NCBI GenBank assembly: GCA_934365195.1
Contig: CAKRNA010000006.1
Location: 1-64,000, forward strand
Source of the DNA: an uncultured Clostridia bacterium
GTDB taxonomy: Bacteria > Bacillota > Clostridia > Christensenellales > CAAEEZ01
DNA: 64,000 nt
Direction of reading: 5' to 3'
This document shows, one piece after another, positions 50,914 to 59,307 of this stretch. Both the position numbers and the translations under genes were made by a program. The notes below the pieces were generated by a model. That model ran no database searches, was not told the origin of the DNA, and worked only from the letters and a program-made list of their open reading frames with translations. The number at the start of each line of letters is the position of its first letter. The stretch's first letter is position 1.

Positions 50914-51597
50914 CTAAGACAAATCGCCAATCTTTTTGGTGAACTTAGAAATTAGCCCTACCTCGCCGCCGACGATTACGTAGTCCCCGTTTTTAATTAT
51001 GGTACTTCCGGCAGGATTTATAATCACGTCGTCCTCTCTTTTTATGATAAGCACGCTAACGCCGTATTTTTTACGAATATCCAGTTCAAGCAAACTCTTT
51101 CCGCCCCAGTCCTGAGGAAGAGCAATCTCTGCAAGCACGTAACCTTGCGTAAGTTCCATAACGTCGGATAGTCTTGGACTTGTAAGCATTGTGGCTACCT
51201 TATGCCCTATCTCTGCCTCCGGAACAAGCACTTGGTCTGCGCCGATTTTTTCCAGCACCTTTTTGTGTTTGTCGTTTTTAGCCTTGCACACCACGAACAG
51301 CCCTGCTTGTTTACAAAGCATAGTGGTAAGAATGCTGGTTTCTAGGTTCTTTGAAGTACAGATAATGGCAACCTCAAAGTTGCGCAAACCTATCTTTTCA
51401 AGCACGCCTTCGTCACTAGCGTCGGCTATGATTGCATGGGTGGAATAGTTTACCACCTCGTTTATTTTTTCCTCGTCGATATCAATAGCAAGCACGTCTT
51501 TGCCTAGTTCGTACAAGGTTTTAGTCACCTCCATACCGAACCTACCAAGACCGATTACTAAAAATTGCGAATAACTTTTCTCAAATATCTTAAACAT
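50914..51597 (-). CDS. ktrA: Potassium channel regulator, KtrA/TrkA-type
   Basis: A 227-residue RCK protein. Residues 1-140 form the Rossmann domain with FLVIGLGRFGMEVTKTL and the acidic end of strand 2 in VLAIDIDEE; the C-terminal RCK-C domain follows. It binds ATP/ADP or c-di-AMP and gates the KtrB channel. It lies 10 bases after ktrB's end in the same operon. AAAGGAG precedes the ATG. Confidence 0.9.
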   Translation of the reverse strand: MFKIFEKSYSQFLVIGLGRFGMEVTKTLYELGKDVLAIDIDEEKINEVVNYSTHAIIADASDEGVLEKIGLRNFEVAIICTSKNLETSILTTMLCKQAGLFVVCKAKNDKHKKVLEKIGADQVLVPEAEIGHKVATMLTSPRLSDVMELTQGYVLAEIALPQDWGGKSLLELDIRKKYGVSVLIIKREDDVIINPAGSTIIKNGDYVIVGGEVGLISKFTKKIGDLS

Positions 51598-51607
51598 ATT
51601 TTCTCCT

Positions 51608-53005
51608 TTATCCTACCATAATATCAGAATTTGGATATTTTATATTTACTTGCGTTTTATTTACCTTTCTAACAAGCGCCCAGCCCATCGTAATAGGTCC
51701 CGTCCTGCCTATCAGCATTACTAAACACAGCACCAGCCTACTTGTAACCGACAAGGTAGGAGTGATTCCCATCGTTAGCCCGACGGTTGAAAATGCGCTG
51801 ATACTCTCGAACAAAATCTCCTCGAAGCCTGCCGCAGCGTTTCCGTTTACGCCCTCTGCAATAGATATAATCATTACCGAGCCGACAATTACAAGACAGG
51901 CCATAGTAATTATCGCAACCGCCTTTCTAAGTTGGTTTACGGTGATTTGCTTTTTGCTTAGTACTAAGTCCCTTTCTCCCCGCAAATTTGCCCAAAGATA
52001 CGCTAGCATTATAAGAATCGTGGTCGTTTTAACGCCGCCGCCCGTAGATGCCGGTGACGCACCGATAAACATTAAAAACATAGTTAGCGTAATGCCCGAC
52101 ACCGTGAAGTCCGCTTGGTCAAACACCTGAAAACCTGCCGTTCTTGGCGTTACCGCTTGAAACAACGAATTAAGTAGTTTGCCCCCGAAACTCATGCCGC
52201 CTATGGTTTTTGGATTGTTGTACTCAAAGCCCAAAAACATACACGTTCCAAGCACGATTAAAATCGCCGTCATAGAAAGCACCGCTTTAGAGTGCGCCCT
52301 TAATCTATTGCTTTTTTTCCTACTGATAATATCGGTAATTACCGCAAAACCTAAGCCGCCCGTTATAATTAGCATGCTAAGTGTAAGAAGCACCAAAGGG
52401 TTGGTAGCGTAGTGCTCTATGCTTGAAAACGCACCAAACTCTTTTCCGAGTATATCAAAGCCTGCGTTACAAAACGCCGATACGCTCATAAATATCGCCT
52501 TAAAAATGCCCTCTCCGACGCCAAAATCCTTAGACAAAGGAAACGCTAAAATAAACGCCCCTATCGCCTCGAACGTCAAGGTGTAAATAACGATTTTTTG
52601 TGCCAGTTTTACCACTCCTTTTAGGTGGTCCTCCGACACGGATTCCTGCATATAGATACGGTTTTGCAAGTTGATTTTTTTGCCGAATACGATAAACATC
52701 ATAGTGGCAAGCGTCATAAACCCAAGACCGCCTATTTGTATTAAAAGAAGTATTATAATTTGTCCAAACAAAGAAAACTCAATCGCCGTATCCACCACTA
52801 CAAGCCCCGTTACGCACACGCAACTGGTTGCCGTAAACAGCGAATCGGTAAACCCGAACCACTCGCCGTCGTTGTGGCTAATAGGCAAACTTAACAAGAA
52901 TGCGCCAACCAGTATCACCATAATAAAGCCAAGCGTCGTTGCCCTTGCCGGCGTAAACATTCTTTTTTTATTCAGTTTTCCCGTCTTCTGCTGACTGCTA
53001 ATCAT
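51608..53005 (-). CDS. ktrB: Potassium transporter subunit KtrB/TrkH family
   Basis: A 465-residue membrane protein with the four repeats of the Trk/Ktr family. Filter-like loops are SCVCVTGLVVVDT, SAFCNAGFDILG, TPRTAGFQVFDQ and SAFSTVGLTMGIT, each with a central Gly. Imports K+ with Na+ or H+. GTGAGGAAAA precedes the ATG, which overlaps the ung stop by 8 bases. Partner of ktrA downstream. Confidence 0.92.
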   Translation of the reverse strand: MISSQQKTGKLNKKRMFTPARATTLGFIMVILVGAFLLSLPISHNDGEWFGFTDSLFTATSCVCVTGLVVVDTAIEFSLFGQIIILLLIQIGGLGFMTLATMMFIVFGKKINLQNRIYMQESVSEDHLKGVVKLAQKIVIYTLTFEAIGAFILAFPLSKDFGVGEGIFKAIFMSVSAFCNAGFDILGKEFGAFSSIEHYATNPLVLLTLSMLIITGGLGFAVITDIISRKKSNRLRAHSKAVLSMTAILIVLGTCMFLGFEYNNPKTIGGMSFGGKLLNSLFQAVTPRTAGFQVFDQADFTVSGITLTMFLMFIGASPASTGGGVKTTTILIMLAYLWANLRGERDLVLSKKQITVNQLRKAVAIITMACLVIVGSVMIISIAEGVNGNAAAGFEEILFESISAFSTVGLTMGITPTLSVTSRLVLCLVMLIGRTGPITMGWALVRKVNKTQVNIKYPNSDIMVG

Positions 53006-53672
53006 TTTTCCTCACCCAACGAATTTCCTCTTTTCCGTTCTTTTTCAAGATTTCGTTGGCTTTTTTAAAGTGCCCGCAACCGAAAAATCCACGATAGGCA
53101 GATAACGGTGACGGATGAACCGACGTAAGCGTTATATTGTCTTTTAGTAGCGCTTGCTTTTTGATAGCGTCGCTGCCCCACAAAATAAAAACAACGCTTT
53201 TGTCCTTTGCCGTTTCCAAAATAATGCTGTCGGTAAACTTTTCCCAACCGTAGTTTTTATGGGAGTTTGCCTCGCCCTCACGTACTGTAAGCGTAGTGTT
53301 TAGTAGCAGTACGCCTTGCTTTGCCAAATACTCAAGGTCGCCCACAGTATCAGGCATAACGCCGTACTCGTCGGCTATTTCCTTGTAGATATTCCTTAGG
53401 CTAGGAGGAAGTTTTACCCCCTCGTTTACGCTAAACGCCAGCCCCGTTGCTTGCCCTTTCTCGTGGTAGGGATCTTGCCCTAAAATCACCACTTTCACCC
53501 CGCTTTTCGGGGTGAGTTCTAGCGCCCTAAGTATGTTTTGATAAGGCGGGAATACGGTGTTTTTCTCGTATTCCTCCTCCACCTTTCTTTCTAATTCTTT
53601 AAAGTACGGCTTTTCCGTTTCCCTTTTAAGAAAATCTTCCCAGCCGTAGCAGTTTTTAATAAGCCCTTGCAA
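52998..53672 (-). CDS. ung: Uracil-DNA glycosylase family 1
   Basis: A 224-residue DNA repair enzyme that excises uracil. The signatures are VVILGQDPYHEKGQATGLAFS (catalytic Asp) and HPSPLSAYRGFFGCGHF (catalytic His loop). The frame begins with a TTG at 53672, 17 bases inside proS, after AAAGGTGAT; the proS stop follows. Normal length. Confidence 0.95.
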   Translation of the reverse strand: MQGLIKNCYGWEDFLKRETEKPYFKELERKVEEEYEKNTVFPPYQNILRALELTPKSGVKVVILGQDPYHEKGQATGLAFSVNEGVKLPPSLRNIYKEIADEYGVMPDTVGDLEYLAKQGVLLLNTTLTVREGEANSHKNYGWEKFTDSIILETAKDKSVVFILWGSDAIKKQALLKDNITLTSVHPSPLSAYRGFFGCGHFKKANEILKKNGKEEIRWVRKND

Positions 53673-55098
53673 AAATCATCACCTTTTCCGCTTTTTTACC
53701 GCAGATAGGACATACGTCGCCAACAGGGGTTTGGTCAAACGGCATTACCCTTGAAGATGCGTTGGTCATTTCCTTTATCTTGTCCTCGCAAGCCCTATCG
53801 CCACACCACATCATTTTTGCAAAGTTGCCCGTTTCAACAGCCTCTTTTAGTTCGTCTAGGCTGTAAACCACTTTGATATGGCTGTGCAAGAAGTCGCATG
53901 CTTTTTGGTACATATTGTCGTGAATTTGGTCAAGCAAACCGCTAATCGTTTCGCTAAGGTTGTCCATACTAGCCGTGATTTTCTCGTTGGTATCACGTCT
54001 TGCAAGCACCACTTGGTTGTTTTCGATATCTCTTGGCCCAACTTCAAGCCTTACGGGAACGCCTTTCATTTCCCACTCGTTGAACTTCCAGCCCGTAGAT
54101 GCGTCGGTTAGGTCGGTTTTCACCCTAATTCCAGCCGCTTTAAGCGTCTTTTCCAGTTCCTTAGCCTTGTCCACAACGCCGTCTTTGTGCATTGCGATAG
54201 GCACGATAATCACTTGAACAGGCGCTACTCTTGGCGGAAGAGCAAGCCCTCTTTGGTCGCCGTGAGCCATAATTAGTGCGCCGATAAGCCTCGTGGTTAC
54301 GCCCCAACTGGTTTGATAAGGAAGTTTGTGCGTGCCGTCCTTATCCAAAAACTTGATATTGAACGCCTCTGCAAAGTTTTGACCAAGGTCGTGCGAAGTG
54401 CCCGCTTGCAAACTCTTGCCGTCAAGCATCATAGCCTCCATAGCGTAGGTAGCGTATGCGCCCGCAAACTTCTCCTTTTCACTCTTTCTACCCGTAAGAA
54501 CAGGCATTGCAAGTACGTTTTTCATAAATTCCTCATAAACGCCTAGCATTTTTAGAGCCTCTTCCTCAGCCTCTTCTTTGGTTGCGTGTACGGTGTGTCC
54601 CTCTTGCCACAAGAACTCCGAGGTCCTCAAAAACGGCCTAGTTGTTTTCTCACAACGCATTACGTTTGCCCATTGATTGATAAGTAGCGGCAAATCTCTA
54701 TAACTTTTTATCCACTTAGAGTACATTTCGCAAATTATGGTTTCCGAAGTAGGCCTTACCACTAACTTTTCGCTAAGTTCCTCCTCGCCAAAGTGTGTGA
54801 TTAGCGCAACTTCCGGCGCAAAACCCTCTACGTGCTCCTTTTCTCTTGTTAAAAAACTATATGGAATTAGCATAGGAAAATAAGCGTTCTCGTGACCGGT
54901 CGCTTTGATCCTCTTGTCCATTTCCTCTTTTATTTTTTCCCAAATAGCGTATCCGTACGGTCGAATAACCATCGTGCCCTTTACAGGACCATAGTCCACA
55001 AGTTCCGTTTTTACAACGACGTCCGTGTACCAACCGGGAAAGTCGGTGTTGATATCCGCTATTTCGCTTACGAATTGATTTTGATTTTTCTTAGACAT
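53656..55098 (-). CDS. proS: Prolyl-tRNA synthetase, eukaryote/archaeon-like (type 3)
   Basis: A 480-residue enzyme of the short class without the bacterial insertion domain. It has class II motifs (PFLRTSEFLWQEGHT, TSWGVTTRLIGALIMAHGDQRGL), the anticodon domain and a C-terminal zinc-like extension with CGDRACEDKIKE and CPICGKKAEKVM. Bacteria with this form rely on free-standing editing proteins, consistent with the YbaK/ProX-type gene at 12.5-13.0 kb. Transcribed from a TTGCTT/TATAAT promoter as the first gene of proS-ung-ktrB-ktrA. Confidence 0.95.
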   Translation of the reverse strand: MSKKNQNQFVSEIADINTDFPGWYTDVVVKTELVDYGPVKGTMVIRPYGYAIWEKIKEEMDKRIKATGHENAYFPMLIPYSFLTREKEHVEGFAPEVALITHFGEEELSEKLVVRPTSETIICEMYSKWIKSYRDLPLLINQWANVMRCEKTTRPFLRTSEFLWQEGHTVHATKEEAEEEALKMLGVYEEFMKNVLAMPVLTGRKSEKEKFAGAYATYAMEAMMLDGKSLQAGTSHDLGQNFAEAFNIKFLDKDGTHKLPYQTSWGVTTRLIGALIMAHGDQRGLALPPRVAPVQVIIVPIAMHKDGVVDKAKELEKTLKAAGIRVKTDLTDASTGWKFNEWEMKGVPVRLEVGPRDIENNQVVLARRDTNEKITASMDNLSETISGLLDQIHDNMYQKACDFLHSHIKVVYSLDELKEAVETGNFAKMMWCGDRACEDKIKEMTNASSRVMPFDQTPVGDVCPICGKKAEKVMIFARAY

Positions 55099-55126
55099 AT
55101 AAAACCTCGAATTTTTTACTACGTAT

Positions 55127-55155
55127 ATTATATTACATCAAAAATTATAAAGCAA
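55127..55155 (-). promoter_or_regulatory. Promoter of proS-ung-ktrB-ktrA
   Basis: TTGCTT (55150-55155), 17 bases, TATAAT (55127-55132). Confidence 0.7.
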
Positions 55156-55469
55156 TTATTTTCACCATTATATATATTATATCCTCTTTTTCTTATTTTC
55201 GCACTTTTCATTGCTTTTTCGGTATTATTCTTGCTTTTACGTTCCGCTTTCTATTTTTCGCTTTTATTTATTCCCTATGGCTTTATTTATCTTTTTGCCA
55301 TTTTTCATTCCGTTTTTCGTGTTAAAATCCTTTACTTTCCTCTACCTTATACCCCTTATTTTTTTACTTTGCCCGTTACTTTGCTTTTTGTCTTTCCCCT
55401 TACGTAAAGTCTATCTTTTTCACCTTACGGCAATAGTTAATTAGGCATAACGTCACCGCTTAATCAAAA

Positions 55470-55504
55470 ATAAAACGCACTAAACCGCTAGTAAATACTA
55501 GCGG
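55470..55504. repeat. Copy of dispersed palindrome repeat, terminator-like
   Basis: AATAAAACGCACTAAACCGC leads into the perfect palindrome CTAGTAAATACTAG; the stem extends to AAACCGCTAGTA / TACTAGCGGTTT. It lies just after the MFS gene and may terminate transcription. Confidence 0.6.
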
Positions 55505-55578
55505 TTTAATTTTAATCGTACTATTCTATTCGTTTTTATCGCAATTCTTTATTGCTTAAATATTTTGCAATTCTTTGT

Positions 55579-56772
55579 TTATTTTATTTGCGACTTGCCC
55601 TCATTTTCGTCCTCTTTTATTCGGTTTTTAGTTTTTCTAAAAGTAAGTTCTACCATTACCAGCATTAGCCCGACGAACACAATTAGGTATATCGGCAATA
55701 TTTTAAAGCCCACCCTATTTGCAATCAGCCCGAAAAGTGGCGGTATAAAGGTAGAGCCCACGTAGGCGCTTGCCATTTGTATGCCTATTATCGCACCCGA
55801 GTTTTCCTTGCCGAAGTTAAACGGCGTGGAGTGGATTATGCAAGGGTAAATAGGAGCGCAGCCAAAACCTATGGTAACAAACGCAACCGGCGAAAGAATC
55901 GTGCTTTGGCTAGGGATAAGTAATAGGATTATGCCCAGAAATAATATGCTAGTTCCTAGTAAAATCATTTTTCTGTCGCCTAATTTCTCGGTGATAAAGC
56001 CGCTTAAAAACCTTCCGGACGTGATGCCTATATAAAATAGCGAGGCAAACTTAGCGGCATGTTCCACCGGCAAACCCTTTACGTGCACAAAGTAGGTGCT
56101 AGCCCAATGCATTGCCGTTGCCTCCATAGCGCAGTAGGCAAAAAAGCCTATTAGTAGGTACGGTACGCCCTTGATTTTTAGCGCTTTAAACAGCCCGATT
56201 TTTGCCTGTTTTTCGGTTTCTACCCTCTCGTTTGCCTTCCAAAGCGGCAAGGTAACAAGCAAAATAATGCCTATCGCAAGTTGGATATACCCAACTATTC
56301 TGTATCCGTTTTCCCAAGTGGACGTGGTAAGCGCATAACCCATCACAAACGGGCTTATGATTGCCCCAACGCCCCAAAAACAATGCAGCCAACTCATATA
56401 TCTGGATTTGTAGTGTAGCGCAACGTAGTTGTTTAAGGCAGCGTCTATTGCGCCTGCCCCCAGCCCGTACGGAATTGCAAACAATATCAGCATCCAAAAT
56501 TTTGTGGATAGCGAAAATCCGAACATTGCCACAACGGTAAGAAACACGCTAATTATCGTCACCCACTTCGTGCCCATCTTCCTCGTCAGCCTGTCCGACA
56601 GCAAACTAGACACTATCGTTCCGCCCGATATTATCATGGATATTATGCCCATATACGACACGGGCACGCCAAACCCTTGATACATATCCGGCCAGCCCGC
56701 CCCAAGTAACGAGTCCGGCAACCCCAAACTAATAAACGCCAAATATATCACCGCAATCAGCATCGTGTACAT
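55579..56772 (-). CDS. MFS transporter
   Basis: A 397-residue protein with twelve hydrophobic segments and the MFS loop 2-3 motif SDRLTRKMGTKWV plus GLGAGAIDAALNNYVALHY. The pattern of GLGAGAIDAALN is typical of the FucP/YfkF-like MFS sugar permeases of Firmicutes. Substrate unknown. AGAGGGGA precedes the ATG at 56772. The upstream MFS at 10.8 kb is unrelated (GPH). Confidence 0.85.
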   Translation of the reverse strand: MYTMLIAVIYLAFISLGLPDSLLGAGWPDMYQGFGVPVSYMGIISMIISGGTIVSSLLSDRLTRKMGTKWVTIISVFLTVVAMFGFSLSTKFWMLILFAIPYGLGAGAIDAALNNYVALHYKSRYMSWLHCFWGVGAIISPFVMGYALTTSTWENGYRIVGYIQLAIGIILLVTLPLWKANERVETEKQAKIGLFKALKIKGVPYLLIGFFAYCAMEATAMHWASTYFVHVKGLPVEHAAKFASLFYIGITSGRFLSGFITEKLGDRKMILLGTSILFLGIILLLIPSQSTILSPVAFVTIGFGCAPIYPCIIHSTPFNFGKENSGAIIGIQMASAYVGSTFIPPLFGLIANRVGFKILPIYLIVFVGLMLVMVELTFRKTKNRIKEDENEGKSQIK

Positions 56773-57014
56773 ACTATCCCCTCTTTTTCTTAACCTTAAT
56801 TCACACTTCTTTCACTATATAACTAGCAACTATTTCCCTTTCGGCAAGCGCCTTTCAGTAAGCGCCTCTCCGCCTTTTATATGGCACTCTTTTATATCCA
56901 TTGTATTATATTTTTTTGCAACCTAATTTTACTCGCATTTTTTTAATTAGTCAACGCCATTTTATATATCCCACTTTTTTATTCCCATTCCCCCATCTCA
57001 GCCCCCTTTTTTCC

Positions 57015-57042
57015 ACTAAAAAAGCACGGATTTCTCCGTGCA
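57015..57042 (-). terminator. Terminator-like hairpin
   Basis: The minus strand reads GCACGG-AGAAAT-CCGTGC then TTTTTT. It lies downstream of the tRNA gene cluster beyond the repeats. Confidence 0.7.
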
Positions 57043-57094
57043 TAAGCGACTATTCTATTATACTATACCTTTGTTTAAATATTTCACTCGTATA

Positions 57095-57431
57095 TGGTGG
57101 GAACAATACGGTATAATTATACTTTTCTTATTTACTTATCATTATCATTATTTATCTTTCTAACTGATAACCCATAACCGTGCGACCTTCGGTCTAATGG
57201 GCGGAGCATATTGTGGACAGCAATTAAAAATAGTACGACTGCTTGTCGATAAATAATGCTGTCTTGGTGGGAACAATACGACATAACGGCATCTATCAAA
57301 TTTTAGTATCTTTTTCAAGTCAAATTCTGCTAATAGGCAATATCATAGTCGTGCGGACAAAGTCCTAATGGGCGCTCGCTATTGTGGACAGCAATTAAAA
57401 GCAGCACGACAAATAGTCGTGCTGCTTTTAA
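57095..57431 (-). repeat. Tandem repeats of tRNA-Val 3' end and its terminator
   Basis: The last 14-15 bases of tRNA-Val, TATTGTTCCCACCA, recur at 57095-57109 and 57265-57280, about 170 bases apart and about 170 from the true tRNA end (57432). The bases after each copy also repeat: TTGTGGACAGCAATTAAAA is at 57211-57229 and 57382-57400 (plus strand), preceded by CTAATGGGCG. A working terminator is in the copy nearest the tRNA; the next is mutated. It resembles remnants of tRNA-linked integration or repeated unequal duplication. Confidence 0.65.
57395..57431 (-). terminator. Terminator of the tRNA operon
   Basis: The minus strand reads GCAGCACGAC-TATTT-GTCGTGCTGC then TTTTAATT. Confidence 0.88.
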
Positions 57432-57507
57432 TGGTGGGAACAATAGGGCTCGAACCTATGACCCTCTGCTTGTAAGGCAGATGCTCTCCCAACTGAGCTA
57501 TGCTCCC
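57432..57507 (-). tRNA. tRNA-Val (TAC)
   Basis: A complete 76-base tRNA with CCA. The acceptor stem starts GGGAGCA, the anticodon loop is CTTACAA (anticodon TAC), and the T-loop is GGTTCGAGCC. Confidence 0.96.
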
Positions 57508-57511
57508 GATA

Positions 57512-57587
57512 TGGTGACCCCGACGAGAATTGAACTCGTGTTACCGCCGTGAAAGGGCGATGTCTTAGACCGCTTGACCACGGGGCC
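57512..57587 (-). tRNA. tRNA-Glu (TTC)
   Basis: A 76-base tRNA with CCA; acceptor start GGCCCCG, anticodon loop CTTTCAC (TTC), T-loop GTTCAATTC. Confidence 0.95.
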
Positions 57588-57591
57588 ATTA

Positions 57592-57668
57592 TGGTAGCGG
57601 CGGTAAGATTCGAACCTACGACCTGTCGGGTATGAACCGACTGCTCTAACCAACTGAGCCACGCCGCC
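57592..57668 (-). tRNA. tRNA-Met (CAT), elongator
   Basis: A 77-base tRNA with CCA; acceptor start GGCGGCG, anticodon loop TTCATAC. It pairs normally at position 1-72, unlike the initiator tRNA that precedes it, so it is taken as elongator Met; an Ile-CAT cannot be fully excluded. Confidence 0.88.
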
Positions 57669-57673
57669 ATTTT

Positions 57674-57751
<78 letters not shown>

Positions 57752-57778
57752 ACGTATACACCAAAATGATGCTTATTT

Positions 57779-57807
57779 ATTGTATAGGAATTTAAATGTT
57801 TTGTCAA
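57779..57807 (-). promoter_or_regulatory. Promoter of the tRNA operon
   Basis: TTGACA (57802-57807), 17 bases, TACAAT (57779-57784). Confidence 0.85.
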
Positions 57808-58024
57808 TAACTTTTAAGCCCGATTTTGATTTTTTTTGGTTTTTTACTTTTTTTACCTTTTCCCACTCGTTTTATGCTTAGTTTTTGCACAAAATTACGC
57901 AGATTTATCCTAATTTTTGCTTTTTATTTTGTATTTTTACGCTTTTTGGCACACTATTACTAAAATTGTGCCGCAAATTCACCTTTTTCCCATAAAACCT
58001 TGTAAGCACGGCTTTTGTTTTGGC

Positions 58025-58801
58025 TTAAACTAGCAAATCCTCTATCTTTTTGTACACGTAATTTTTCTTTAACACCCTGTAAAAAGTAGGAATACTGGAA
58101 AAACCTGAGTTGAATATCGCCTCGGATATGGTAACGTCGGAATTTTTTAGAGCGCTTAGCACCTTGTCCGCCCTGATAATAGATATATAGTCCGTAATTG
58201 ACGTGCCCATACAACTATTGAACAGCCTAGAAAAATAGTACTTGCTGTAACCGAAGTGGTCAGCCAAGGTGTCTAGAGTGATTTCCTCGGCGTAGTGCTC
58301 GTCGATATAAGTGATAATATCCCCGATAATGCCCACGTCGTACTTGTATTCCTTTTCGCCAACGCCAAGTTTGTCCACGATTTTGCCAAGAAGCAGGTCA
58401 ACACAGCCTTGTGTAACAAGTCCGTTGCGCTTTTCGTCCTGCAAAGCCCTGATAATAGGAACTAGCCCGTCGGTAAACTCCTTATCCCTAATTACGTTGC
58501 CCGCAAGCAGTTTGTTGCCGTAAATACTAAAAAAATCGGCAAGATACATATTTGGAAAAACGATACACGTTTGCTTGCTGTTTCTACTGTCAAGGTAAGC
58601 GTGGATAACGTAACTGTCGGCAATGAACAAGTCGCCTTGATGAAGCACAATCATTTTGTTGTTCGTAATGATTTTTTTGTCGCCCTCGTCCACGTACAAA
58701 ATCTCCAGTTTTTTGTGGAAGTGGCTAGGACAAACGTGGTCAATATCCGACAAATAGAACAGTTTTTCGTCTTTTTCTCTACTTATTTCGTAATTTATCA
58801 T
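58025..58801 (-). CDS. AraC-family transcriptional regulator
   Basis: A 258-residue regulator with an N-terminal cupin-like sensor domain (YLSDIDHVCPSHFHKKLEILYV to GDLFIADSYVIHAYL) and two C-terminal helix-turn-helix units (LDTLADHFGYSKYYFSRLFN; ISEAIFNSGFSSIPTFYRVLKK). Such regulators usually control sugar uptake genes. I start at the ATG at 58801, which follows CGGAGATT; the TTG at 58816 is inside that site. It is divergent from the small ORF at 58912, which may be its target. Confidence 0.85.
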   Translation of the reverse strand: MINYEISREKDEKLFYLSDIDHVCPSHFHKKLEILYVDEGDKKIITNNKMIVLHQGDLFIADSYVIHAYLDSRNSKQTCIVFPNMYLADFFSIYGNKLLAGNVIRDKEFTDGLVPIIRALQDEKRNGLVTQGCVDLLLGKIVDKLGVGEKEYKYDVGIIGDIITYIDEHYAEEITLDTLADHFGYSKYYFSRLFNSCMGTSITDYISIIRADKVLSALKNSDVTISEAIFNSGFSSIPTFYRVLKKNYVYKKIEDLLV

Positions 58802-58864
58802 TTTTAATCTCCGCAATATATGAGAATACTAAAACTAAAAGTTTAATGCATTATTTCTATCTTT

Positions 58865-58892
58865 ATTATACACTATAATCACAAATAAGCAA
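58865..58892 (-). promoter_or_regulatory. Promoter of the AraC-family gene
   Basis: TTGCTT (58887-58892), 16 bases, TATAAT (58865-58870), overlapping the TATAAT of the small ORF on the other strand (58874-58879). Confidence 0.5.
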
Positions 58893-58911
58893 TAATATTC
58901 GAGGTGATAAT

Positions 58912-58989
58912 ATGAAAAAAGTTATTAAAAAGAATCAAAGCGTTATCACAAACTTGGGTGTCGCTTTATTTTATTTACTTGCTAGATAG
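58912..58989 (+). CDS. 25-residue small ORF with strong ribosome site
   Basis: A 26-codon frame (including stop) encodes a very basic N-terminus MKKVIKKNQS and a hydrophobic half (ITNLGVALFYLLAR). GAGGTGATAAT lies at ideal distance before the ATG, and a TATAAT is 33 bases upstream. A hairpin terminator follows at 59071-59098. It contains no cysteine, so it is not an AgrD-type peptide. It could be a small membrane peptide or a leader. It is too short for homology arguments and is a prediction only. Confidence 0.45.
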   Translation: MKKVIKKNQSVITNLGVALFYLLAR

Positions 58990-59070
58990 CAATAAATAAA
59001 AATTTCGCTACGTAAAGTAGCAACAAGTTTTGCTCATAATTTTCTTTCACAAATATAACCATTAACAGTA

Positions 59071-59098
59071 AAAATCCCACTAGATAGTGGGATTTTTG
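59071..59098. terminator. Bidirectional terminator
   Basis: AAAATCCCACT-AGAT-AGTGGGATTTTT, between the small ORF and the zinc ribbon gene. Confidence 0.85.
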
Positions 59099-59100
59099 CT

Positions 59101-59244
59101 TTATTCTTCTTCAAACGTTGTGTTGTTACATCTTGGGCACGGTGGCATTTTATCATACTCGTTTAGAGAAACTTCGGTATGACAATTAGTACAACAGTAA
59201 CAGCCCTTGCCCGGTTTTTCACCGGTTTTTACGATATTGCTCAT
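59101..59244 (-). CDS. Small zinc-ribbon protein (DUF1451-like)
   Basis: A 47-residue protein translated by eye from the ATG at 59244 (ribosome site AGGAGGG). It has GCYCCTNCH and PPCPRCN, two CxxC pairs forming a zinc ribbon, with an acidic C-terminus. The PPCPxC pattern is that of the zinc-ribbon DUF1451 family. Function unknown; it probably binds zinc or iron as a rubredoxin-like knuckle. No neighbour gives a clue. Confidence 0.8.
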   Translation of the reverse strand: MSNIVKTGEKPGKGCYCCTNCHTEVSLNEYDKMPPCPRCNNTTFEEE

Positions 59245-59307
59245 AATACTTCCCTCCTAATAGTGATAGTATTATTTTTGGCAATTCGTCTTTTTTTATA
59301 CTGATTT

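Larger units (their letters stand above)
55099..55578. other. T-rich noncoding stretch
   Basis: About 480 bases with long pyrimidine runs on the plus strand. It contains the proS promoter at 55127-55155 and a palindromic repeat at 55470-55504. Apart from these I see nothing. Open frames crossing it are low-complexity artefacts. Confidence 0.5.
56773..57431. other. Noncoding stretch with tandem tRNA-Val 3' end repeats
   Basis: No gene is seen in about 660 bases. It holds a terminator at 57015-57042 and the repeats described at 57095-57431. Confidence 0.6.

Noticed and set aside
54892..55407. 171-residue plus-strand open frame rich in Phe and Leu
   Set aside because: It overlaps the 5' end of proS on the other strand and low-complexity T-rich DNA; no ribosome site.
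57428..57670. Minus-strand open frame of 80 residues
   Set aside because: It is a translation of three tRNA genes.
58912..58989. AgrD-type quorum peptide
   Set aside because: The peptide has no cysteine or serine in the cyclisation region, and no AgrB-like gene is adjacent.
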